DNA of 64,000 nucleotides. Origin: Fasciola hepatica (lineage: Eukaryota > Platyhelminthes > Trematoda > Plagiorchiida > Fasciolidae). Within the stretch, counting starts at the first letter, position 1, and the number at the start of each line of letters is the position of its first letter. The position numbers and the translations under genes are program-made. The notes under the pieces are model-generated. The model did not search any database, had not been told where the DNA came from, and was given only the letters and a program-made list of their open reading frames with translations. The stretch covers positions 8,506,501 to 8,570,500 of the forward strand of contig CANUEZ040000113.1 in NCBI GenBank assembly GCA_948099385.1, in the 5' to 3' direction. This document shows positions 25,801-35,100 of the stretch, piece by piece.

Positions 25801-26900
25801 TTCCTACCAGGCTCATATTCTGTCATGGTTTTGGCCCGTTGGTACTAGAAATAATATGGTTCTCCTAGATTTCGAGGAAAGCTATTTACTGCACACAAGC
25901 AGATGGCGAGGGTGATTGTCATGCGATCTCATCATTACTTGCAAGTCATGGTACAAATAAAATGGTATGGTTCTACGTTGAATCTTTCGTGCACAATTAA
26001 AAATGTGTTTACCGGACCCAGATTTGCATCACAATCGACTTTTATTATCGATCAATATATCTTGGGTCCGGTACCAAATCACAGGAAAACAGCCATGGTT
26101 GCAAATGATCTTAATAAATGAGGCGAAAAGATGGCAGTGCTCTGTTTAATGTCGAAAAATGTCATAACTGGTAAATTACTGATATGATACTAACTAGTGG
26201 GAAGCTTCAGTATTGTCCGTCAGTTTATCAGTTTCAGTCACTGAGATTCCCGACCATCTCAATCATTTCGCACTCAGTGACTGAAAAACTATTCCGATTT
26301 GACTTTGAAACTGGAACGGATTAGAACAGTCTGGGTCATTCATCCATTGCTGGGACAACAAGTCGTAAAACATGTTGGAAGGAAATTTTGTAAAATAGTG
26401 GCACATTTATCAGGGCTTTTTGGAAATCTGTCGACGAATGTGACCATTTTGGTAAGGCTTTTCTCATTGTAAAGCAGCACTGATCGACCTTATATTTTTG
26501 TGGTGGTTCTTCCCAATTCTTATTCACAAACAGAAAACACCGTTTGGACCAATCAGTCTTCATTTGTTCGATGTGCCCTTCGGTCAAGATCCAGACATTT
26601 CTGCACGCAAACGATTGCACCATGCGTGTACGAATCATCTTAGTGCAAATATGGATATTGATTACAGCAGTACGCATTAGTGCTAGCACGTTTAAAACCG
26701 CGAATCACATTCCTCACAAGAGCTCTGTGGTGCATTCCATGCGTATATAGAAGTCGGAGTTCACGACCAAGGAAGGAGGTGATCTAGGATCAGCTTCGTA
26801 CCCGGGACCACGTTATTCATGGTTTTTAATGATGACAGTTTCTCAATCACCTGTACGTATTCTGTGTGAGAAGCTACATAGAGAAGAACTTCCTAGCTTG
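22838..26900 (+). repeat. Right arm of 4-kb inverted repeat
   Basis: This is the reverse-complement partner of 8664-12888. It holds one copy of the 382-bp unit that is duplicated in the left arm. It also has an insertion of about 120 bp (about 25115-25236), and another short difference of about 50-60 bp near 24980-25030. A 74-codon frame (23715-23939) is kept in both arms at the same length. The outer end runs into a partial re-duplication of internal arm sequence at 26897. No coding function is supported. Confidence 0.9.
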
Positions 26901-27075
26901 CAAGTGATGGTACACATAAAATTGTATGGTTCTACGTTGGAGCTTTCGTGCACGAATAAAAATGTGCTTATCGGACACCCATTTGCATCACAATCGATAG
27001 TACGACGTGTACACATATATACCCTCACAACAGTCAATAAAGTTGTCAACTTTTAGTATCGGTCAATATATATAT
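26897..27075 (+). repeat. Partial duplication of arm segment 25938-26065
   Basis: The segment repeats in direct orientation a stretch from about 960 bp to the left, beginning at a shared C-T-T-G-C-A-A-G. It includes the T-T-T-G-C-A-T-C-A-C-A-A-T-C-G-A stretch. About 50 bp of new sequence (roughly 27000-27050) interrupts it before the final T-C-A-A-T-A-T-A-T part. The joint at the 8-bp match suggests microhomology. Confidence 0.75.
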
Positions 27076-27087
27076 ATATATATATAT
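27066..27087. repeat. AT microsatellite (about 22 nt)
   Basis: A short alternating A/T run grown from a T-C-A-A-T-A-T-A-T core that is also present, unexpanded, at 26050-26060. Confidence 0.9.
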
Positions 27088-27233
27088 CAATATATATTAC
27101 TGTATTTTTATTTCAATGCATTTCTCAAAACACCTCCAAGTCATCGACGGTTAACTACCGAGGACAGCAAATTGAACGTGGTCACATAAAGGGCTGAACA
27201 AGCGAGATTTCCGGAATACTTATAAGAAAAAAT

Positions 27234-28420
27234 TTGAAGGGAGGGATCGAGATGAAGTTTTCCAGTGAATCTGAGTGGTACGTATATACATTTCCTGCCG
27301 TGGATTTGGACAAAAAGAAATTCGAATTACTATCTTTGGGATTCAAGTTTTGTTGTACACAAGGTAGAATAAGGCCACTTGACATAGAAGTTCAGTTTGA
27401 AGACGTATCTTCTCAATTGTTGGCTGCTGAGCCATTATGTGCTACTGCGAAATTGAAGATTGGTTCCATCTTTGTTTACTTTTGCTGCCAGTATTCAAAG
27501 GAAGCACAAGGTAAGAAAGAAGCCTCATCCACCAGGCTTTCTGATGCACGAAAGAACCTTGAACGAATCCAGGAAGGCTTATATCCAGATCTGATAAGGT
27601 TACCGTCATCGTTATGATGAGTCCAAGGGATTATGTGGAAAAAGCGAATATCCAGCTTCTCGCCAAATCTAAATTAATATGCAGTGCAGGGGGAGATCGA
27701 TTTTGAATTTGTTGAGAGAACTGAAGCTAGACGGAATTACTAGTTACTAACCTTCAGACTGTATAGACTGCCCAAAAACACAAACAAGGATGCTCGTTAA
27801 GACCTATTTTGGACAAGATCGATTTGCTCCATTGAGAGGCGGTAAAATGGCTGGTTGAACTCCAAGAGCCTGTAGCAAGTGAGCTGACAAAATAATCTCC
27901 AAATGATTCACTTGATTTAGTGGACCTAGTCATGCCGGTAGTTGCTTAAAAAAGCATATCCTTTCGTTGGACTTCAAATCTATATTTGCGAATGTCTCTT
28001 TGAGAAAACGATTACCTGTGGGACCACAAAGAATACCGAGGTGGAAGTATTGGAATTCTTGTGGATTGTCAGAGAAAACCCCTTTTCCATCGTACAGTCC
28101 ATCGTCCAGTTGTATCGTTGATAGAACGAGATGGGTATGTGTTAGCCATTAGACCAGATACTGGCTGAAATTTTCATGACAAAACAAGGAAATAAAGTTT
28201 GATCCACTTATACTAAATAAAGCTTCCTATAAATACTTCATGTTGGGGATATGTTTAGTGTCATCGTTAAATCGTAAAGTTCTTCAACGGTATGAAACCG
28301 ACTTAACAAGGAAAGTCAGTTTTTTCATAGAATTACAGTTTGAGCAAACTTTGGTGTTTTTTGATTTTTGTTAGTCACAGTGCGATGACGGATCTCTAAT
28401 AAGTAGCATTCACTAAGAAA
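27234..28420 (+). pseudogene. Penelope-like N-terminal domain and reverse transcriptase
   Basis: The first 127 codons are open and hold an F-K-F-C segment with an R-I-R-P-L-D-I-E-V-Q-F segment, a pattern I associate with PLE N-termini. After stops, a P-R-D-Y-V-E-K segment, an L-R-P-I-L-D segment, a W-L-V-E-L segment and a weak M-G...P-L...I-L-A-E-I-F-M box follow in changing frames. The catalytic box at 28239-28253 reads H-V-G-D-M, so the usual Y and one Asp are lost. A D-D-G-S-L segment matches the region after the palm. Family assignment is firm; function is excluded. Confidence 0.8.
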
Positions 28421-28779
28421 AGATTGTGGTTAGGATAAAAGCTCAATTGTCATAGTTTTGTCCCGATGCAATGTAAACGGAGCCTGATTTGACGCATCAA
28501 TAATCAAGTAGGAACCTTTTTCTCATTTGATGCACTGGATAATAAACTAGCCACAGTAAATTTAATAATCGTAGAAAAAGGATGTCCAGAATTCTCTATT
28601 TATGGCTGTCGAATTGAATAGTAGGGGAGAAATCAATTTAAGTTATTCCGCGCTTCAAAGGTAATAAGTCCTCGAAAACCATGAGCAAACGCCTTAGATA
28701 TGTATTTGAAAACACATTTTCTACCTAAGTGACGAGCTCTTTACTACTCCGAACCAGTTCTGTCATTACAGATTGAGGA

Positions 28780-28982
28780 GGCTAGCGAAGCAGTCGGCCT
28801 CCATCTGCGTTTATCAGTATACTTGTTCCTTTGGAGCAAGTTACCTCGGTCGTACCTCCGGGCCCGTAGTCGATGTTATGAGAGAACACCACCCAAACTG
28901 GCTCAGTCGGGGACCGATAAGATGCTAAGACCAAACAATTATCTATATTAGAGGAGCCAGCAGTGCAACAAAAAAGCTCCAC
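28780..28982 (+). pseudogene. Penelope-like GIY-YIG endonuclease remnant
   Basis: The plus-strand frame contains a V-Y-Q-Y-T-C segment, then A-S-Y-L-G-R-T, then R-E-H-H-P-N-W-L-S. The first two correspond to the paired GIY and YIG strands of the nuclease that nicks the target for PLE insertion. The later E-H-H-P block is the usual PLE helix. A stop follows after about 50 codons. The matching minus-strand frame (28782-28982) is a shadow. Confidence 0.8.
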
Positions 28983-29614
28983 ACTACGTGTGGAAAGAAT
29001 TCTTCTAAGATATCACACCTCCATTGACCGGGTGTTCGAACTGCTCCCACTGAAAGTGCTGATCGGAACTCACACTCCGCAGAGAATCATCACCAGTTAT
29101 GCGGTCCGTGTGTGAACATTCCCAGCTTCGAGCCCCACTTCCGTTGAAACCTCTTTTAAACAGTCTGTCTTCCTGACTTACACAATCAATAGTCCCATAT
29201 CTATCCGCTGTTCCCTGATTTGTATAATGTGCCTTATTTGGTCGGTAGAGGAACCACTGAAAGCAAGCTTGTTCACCAGAATGTTATTTCTCCTATACAT
29301 CTATGCTTCTGGCTGTCGTAAAAAAGGCAACACCACATATAAAACCTATGTGATATTTGCAAACTGGTAAAATGCCCTGGCAAATATTTTATCATTTAGG
29401 AAATAGGAAATCCTTGATCGAATAACATTCATGAACGAGACGGATGCAACGTGGAGGTAGCACAGGAACTAGTTTATTTTTCCATTTCATTGGGTAAATG
29501 CGAACGCTGCTGGGAGAAAAAGTGCAATTCCTTTTTTTACATTGATTTATAAATGACTCCTTATTAAGTACTTGTGGTGCGAGTAGATTGGAAATACTCG
29601 GAGCTTCTAGCGGT

Positions 29615-29905
29615 GCCTTTGTGTGTGAATGAGAAGATCTGCGATGTTTTAGCAAGTCATCTAAAAAGTCTTTTTTGGTAACTTCCATCACTCTCAGTAG
29701 CTGAAAACTTCACACATCATTCCGGATTTCTTCATCTCCACCATCTTTACCCTATCAAATCTGACTGCACTGTCTCCTCTGGCTGAAAGCGTTTCTTTGA
29801 AGTGAAACATGTTGAAGTTTCTATCAACCTCACTTTTACACACATTCGGTTCTAGTTATTTGTACACGCACGAGTTCCTTAGGCTTTGACATTGCATTTG
29901 ATGGG
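29615..29905. repeat. Dispersed repeat, copy 1 (partner at 41100-41394)
   Basis: A strong match to 41217-41394 covers 29734-29905, including the shared A-A-A-C-A-T-G-T-T-G-A-A-G and C-A-C-G-C-A-C-G-A-G-T-T-C-C stretches. Weaker similarity extends left to about 29615. Both copies lie in the same orientation, and similarity stops sharply on the right at a G-A-T-G-G-G-T stretch. No function is recognised. The minus-strand frame 29392-29691 overlaps the weak part and is not recognised. Confidence 0.8.
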
Positions 29906-29907
29906 TG

Positions 29908-29996
29908 GGTTTCTAAACCCTCCAGCTCCTTTTCTATGGCCAGCTGCCGTTTTCTAATTTCTAATCCTTCCATTTCTAACTCCAGTTGTTCCATTT
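29908..29996 (-). repeat. Copy of the coiled-coil coding segment of 32064-32152
   Basis: This 89-nt block differs from 32064-32152 at about two positions. Read on the minus strand it encodes the same M-E-Q-L-E-L-E-M-E-G-L-E start. Here it runs into the dispersed repeat instead of the rest of the frame, so it is a broken copy. The frame upstream (30031-30261) is open but unknown. Confidence 0.85.
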
Positions 29997-29999
29997 TGA

Positions 30000-30893
30000 T
30001 CTCCAACTTTCTCCCATCTCTCTTCTGACATCAGGAACCATTGCTGACCGCCGACCGATCCACTAAATTCCTACTCCCTACTTCGTTCGCTATTCTAGTC
30101 ATACCAAGCAATGGGGCAAGGGAAGAATACTGCTTACCCAGACTGTCTTCTGCTTTCGCCAGATTCGGAAGGTGGGTGTTTCCGTTCTCCTCCCGTTCAC
30201 CGGATGAGTGCAATCGTCCGCTCGCGACCAGTTGGTGCTTCATATTCCTCGTCAAGGGCATCGAATTTTCTTCGAAGTTCCCGGTTGAAGAACAGTTTTA
30301 AGTACTGTTAGATACATACGTCCAATTCTTGAACTAGAGTCAACTTTATCCGGGGTCTAGGCCGAGTTGAAGTGATGCGCTCCCCTCAGAAACCAAATCA
30401 AACTAGCTGAGGTTTATTAGAGGTACTACAAACAATAACCAATCGAAAGGGGTAAATGTACAATCCGCAAAACGTGGCGTCCTCAGAGGAATCACCGTTA
30501 ACTCACATTCCGTACACTTCAGAAAGGATAACACGTACTATGGTCAATTGGCTGAGGCACAAGTCACCAAGTTGGTTAACGAAACGACCACCACAATCAA
30601 TGACAAGGAAAGGAACGCGCATTTAAGCGACACAAACGAACGGAAAGGCGAACATGCGGAAATCGATCGGTGGTTCTGACCAACTAGTGAGTAGGGCAGG
30701 GATTTGCTCAGGCACGCAAATACAAGATTAGTCACGGGTCGAACAGGTCACAGTCTTGTGTGGGTGCGTGTGTGTATGCGTCAGTACATGTGCGTGATTG
30801 TACATGCCTGCCGGGTGCAGCCGATCGGAATTCGGTGCCAAATCGAACAGTCTAGTCCAGGTCTAGTCAATCAACCGAGTGGTGGTTCAGCTT

Positions 30894-30924
<31 letters not shown>

Positions 30925-31218
30925 ACGACGGGCAACTCTTGAGAGCAATGAGGAATCATGTGGACTGATCGCCGTGCAATCATGTGGTCAACGTCAAATG
31001 AATTAGGAATATGTCAAACCCGTCCAAAAGTAACAGGGGTTGGTGTTCGTGAATGAGCGGGATTGAAAGAGGCAAAACAGATTCAACACCGCCACCCCAA
31101 AGCCGGCACGGCTTTACTAGCGTTCCACTCGCTACTGTGCACAATCCAGATGGCTCCATGCAAAAATGGTACAATTTACTCTTGCCACAATAGCAGGAAC
31201 CGAACTGAAGCACATCCT
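30000..31218. other. No gene recognised; GT-rich tract
   Basis: This stretch is somewhat richer in G and C than its surroundings, with many short overlapping open frames on both strands. It could be untranslated or terminal sequence of a retroelement tied to the coiled-coil repeat, but no paired LTR was found. Confidence 0.45.
30893..30924. repeat. GT microsatellite (about 32 nt)
   Basis: A nearly uninterrupted T-G repeat, preceded by other GT-rich words from about 30759. Confidence 0.95.
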
Positions 31219-31224
31219 ACTCAC

Positions 31225-32150
31225 GAGTGATTAACCTTCCGGTGGTCAGCCCCTACCGCCACTAAATTTCGAATGACCTGCAGCAATCGTCCTGTCGCAC
31301 TGGTACCGTGGAGATTCTTGCCATAGCCTCGAGCACCGGCCCATCCAGCCTTTTTCATGATGTGTCGCATTTGCTTCTCTGACAAGAGGCTTATGTCCGA
31401 TAGATCGTGCCGGTCTCGTCCCTAGGGTAAATGGAAGTGACAACAAACCTCCACGACCGTGGCTGAATCCGTAACGATCTTTAGTGCCGCATTATCCTCA
31501 AATGTGATCACTGAGTCATCCCTATGCTCTTCCTCGAATTCCAACACGAACATTCCAGGTATTTTATAGCACAGGGTAGCTTCGGTATTTAGAAAGTTCG
31601 TATACTTCATTTTCGTCGCGTGTTTTGGGCGTGGGTTCGAGAAGTGCGCGGCCCAGCACTGTCCTGGTAGCATATGGCCGTCTAGAGTTCCCAACATTTT
31701 GGTCTTGAGCGAAATGGATCTTTTAGGCTGCATCAATATGGTACTCACTGAAACGACATGATGGCTCACTGCTGTTGTTCAAATTCATGGGAATTACACC
31801 TTGGGGCTCCGTGCCTGTTTAGAAGTATCGACGAACTTCAACTCGGTATCTGATAAATGTGGCTCACTACTAATCATTGTTTCTGTGGAAGCATCGTCAA
31901 AAACATCGAGATCAGTCATTGCTTGACATTTTTCCACTGTTCTCATCGTTTCCGATCGGTCCATTTGGGCGTGATCTGTCTGCGCATCTGATGACGCCTC
32001 AACGCCATTCACCTGGACCCCTCCAGATAGATTCTCACTTTCAAGTGTGAGTTGTCGTTGCTCGGTTTCTAAACACTCCAGCTCCTTTTCTATGGCCAGC
32101 TGCCGTTTTCTAACTTCTAATCCTTCCATTTCTAACTCCAGTTGTTCCAT
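31225..32150 (-). CDS. Unknown coiled-coil protein frame with possible introns
   Basis: This is not a recognised family. The minus-strand frame starts at ATG (32150) with about 40 residues rich in Leu, Glu and Arg that look like a coiled coil, then an acidic, Ser/Thr-rich part to 31794. A second frame (31422-31769) and an open stretch to 31221 follow. Two candidate introns would join them: 72 nt (31728-31799, GT to AG, phase 0) and 27 nt (31422-31448, GT to AG, holding the only in-frame stop). A perfect GTGAGT donor sits at 31219-31224, beside the final stop. The first 89 nt are repeated at 29908-29996, so this may be a gag or ORF1 of a repeat rather than a host gene. Ends are uncertain. Confidence 0.35.
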
Positions 32151-32154
32151 TTCA

Positions 32155-35100
32155 GAAGACTTTCATGTCCATCAACAGTACCTTCGTCTTCTTCTGAACC
32201 TGCAAACTCCGGGTCAAGAATTGATAGCAACAAAACGATGTTTGCTGCAACATAAGCCAAAATCAATGATAGATAAAATATTGTGTACATATTTGGTTTT
32301 CCAGGAGTCCGGATATTGTACGATGTGCTAAATGCGGTTTAAGGAACTTGTCAGCCTTAGCAGACGTTTACCAGATACACGCTAATGTGTTTACAGAGCT
32401 GGTGGCTTGTTTTCGTCATCGGGTTTGTATATCGACCGATTGAATAAATGATTCTCAATATTCAAGTTACTTAGAACTAGTCGATAATATTGGGGTAATT
32501 TTAGACAGAACACGAGGTAACGAATTGCTTAGCGAAATGTTCCCCAATTTCTCTGTTTATCCGAATGTTCCAAGTGATCACTATTATTCGTTTACCTTCC
32601 GTGACCTACGTATGCAACCAGAAACTTTTGGTTCGTTTGTCAACTTATTTGGTTTTTCACAAAATCAACAAATTATTCCTGTTTTACCAATGCTCACTAG
32701 ATATTTGGAATGCTAGTGGAACACTGATTGAGGCACATGTATTGTAATACTTCACCTGTGATGCTCACTTTATCATTTATAATATAAAATACATGGGAAC
32801 ACGAATTTTTGGGAATTCAAACAGCAATAGTACCTGTCCAATACATCACCGTAAATCGTTCAACCCTCACTGTCTTTTACCGAAACAAACTGGCCATCCA
32901 CTAAGTGGTCTTAAAAAGCTGACGTGGGATTCTTCATCATGCTGTGATGGAAACAGTAATGCAGATCCAAAACTACAAAAATGGTAGAACAGTGGCCCAC
33001 ATAGATGAAGAGTGCATGGAAAACTAATGCGCTTCATTTATAGATCAGGTGTAAACATTGTTAGGTACCCGTTAGGTGAACGATGAACGGAATCAGATTG
33101 TGTATGGAAATGATTTCTTTTAATGGCCATCGCAAAGTTTTACACCTAATGTGCTTTTTAGCTGAGTTGTATTAGGCAATTGATATCATCATTCGTACCC
33201 TTTTCAAGAAAATAATAACCCATCAGTTTTAGAAAAAAGGACACTTTCTGGCCACAGCTGATATTGAACAAATGTTTGTGAAAAGCTCAGCTTTTGGAGA
33301 TTCTGTCCAAGCAGATGTTTTGCGGTAACACCTCACGTTTTCCACTATTACCCAACCTGGTAGCTTCCGTTCTCAGCCGTATCATTTATTTATTATCCAA
33401 TGAGCACACACCATAACATTTATTAAATTTATCTCTTTCCATTGATTTCAAGAGAGCAGGCGACCTAGAAACGCATTTGTTGACTGATAAACCGTATGAA
33501 AATAGAGTGATTATTCAATGTTATCAGGACTTGGTAATCTCAATCGTCCAACTTCTACAGATCAATTTGGCACAGTTCACGCGGATGGTACTTTTAGACT
33601 GTTGATCGTGCAACCCTACTGGAAGCGACTCCAAAAGTCGAAAACTAACATACCGGGTTAAACAACTTGCAGTGCCTACGCATGCGAAGCGGTGCTCATC
33701 GACATTTATTGGGTTAGCCGGTAACACGAGTCCCGAGCTTATCTAGATGCAACCTGAGAGGATGGAGTATTGCCAACCAAGGATGAGGACATTATATCAT
33801 AAATAAACCCATCATGTAGTCCTGAACAAATCTGGGTGAGATGACTTGTCAATACAATATGCTCAGCTATTCCGTCTATTCCGAACCGACTACGGAAAAG
33901 CAGAGGCAGAAGGAAAAGCAATGAGCCTCTTAACATCCCTATAAGTTATAGCGGTCTCATCTGTGGAATGCCTCATTGCAACTCAATGGTTCAATTTACG
34001 GAGATGTCATCGATAAAATAATTCTATTTTTATCAAATCGAAAGCACTGAACGCGTATTCCAGCCATCCGCTTTTGCAAATCTCAGGAATTGTATCGCGC
34101 ATTCATCGTTCTACCAGAATAGCACCGACACGAACAATGAACGAAGGCATATTAAAACAGCCGCTGAACAAAGGTGTACCGTGTGAAGCGGAAACGAAAT
34201 TATATGAAGGTGGAATCAGTGAAAACGTCGTGTTTTTTCGTGTCGTTCCGTATGTTGGACGTACAGTGGAGGGTTTTAGACTGCCTTCATGATATTGGGT
34301 GAGATAAGATGAATGGCGTCATCACTTTGTCTGAATTGCAGCTTCAATAGAAAGGTGATAAGAAAAGCGGGATTTGCCTACTATTTAGCCGTTACATTCT
34401 CTGGCTCTATATAATTCCGTCAATAAATGCTGTTTCATCCTCAACGACCCCTCATTGAACGAATAAACGTTTGCCTGTACAAGAACATTCTAAAACCAAT
34501 TCCCTCACCCCATTTTTGGTTACAGTGAAACAAAATCAGTATTTATAAGTGACACTTAGTGTAAGAAGTATAATGAGTACGACTAACTTGTGTCCGTAAG
34601 TGCCAACCAGATGGACAACTTTTTCTAATTCTCTCTTCTTTCAGATAATCGAAATTCGGGGATGGAAAATACTAGAGATTATTATAACAATACATTTTTC
34701 AAAAATCCGTATTCTGTCTGCTACACGCTCAATAAGTATCAACAGAACAAATACCTGTTGCATTCCATTTCGTGATAAGAGTTTAAAAGCAACTAGATAT
34801 CAGCTAGCTAGTAAACCACTGGCAGACAAGCATGTATGTAAAGGAGCTAAGCTGCATGCGCCATCATGCTCAGAAAACTAAGGCTGATCAGGAAGATGTT
34901 AAAATCAATCAGCTAGTGCTGATCACGATGAAGCTTGAATAAAGAAGAAGACAAATCAGGTGCATGTTCATTCGTAAGAGGAATATTGGTTGGTTGTGCT
35001 CTTAGTGTGCGTAGCTTTAACCAGGTAAACCGTTGACCCAATACTTTGAAGAATTGTTGATTGCACGTTAATAGGTGAAACCCAAAAGGACGGAAATAAC

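Larger units (their letters stand above)
27234..29330 (+). mobile_element. Penelope-like element, nearly full length, decayed
   Basis: In order on the plus strand: an N-terminal domain (27234-27617), an RT finger region (about 27620-28030), the palm with a decayed catalytic box (28100-28420), a thumb-like stretch (about 28560-28640), the GIY-YIG endonuclease (28780-28940) and a 3' region. The 3' end (about 29250-29330) resembles the 3' end of the PLE copy at 19085-19130. Many stops and several frame changes make it a dead copy. It is the only copy here with both ends of the protein in normal order. No flanking pseudo-LTR was found. Confidence 0.85.

Noticed and set aside
8664..26900. Reading the inverted repeat as a composite transposon or as Maverick-type terminal repeats
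   Set aside because: No transposase, integrase, polymerase or capsid frame is recognisable in the arms or as an intact gene in the spacer. Only the structural description is supported.
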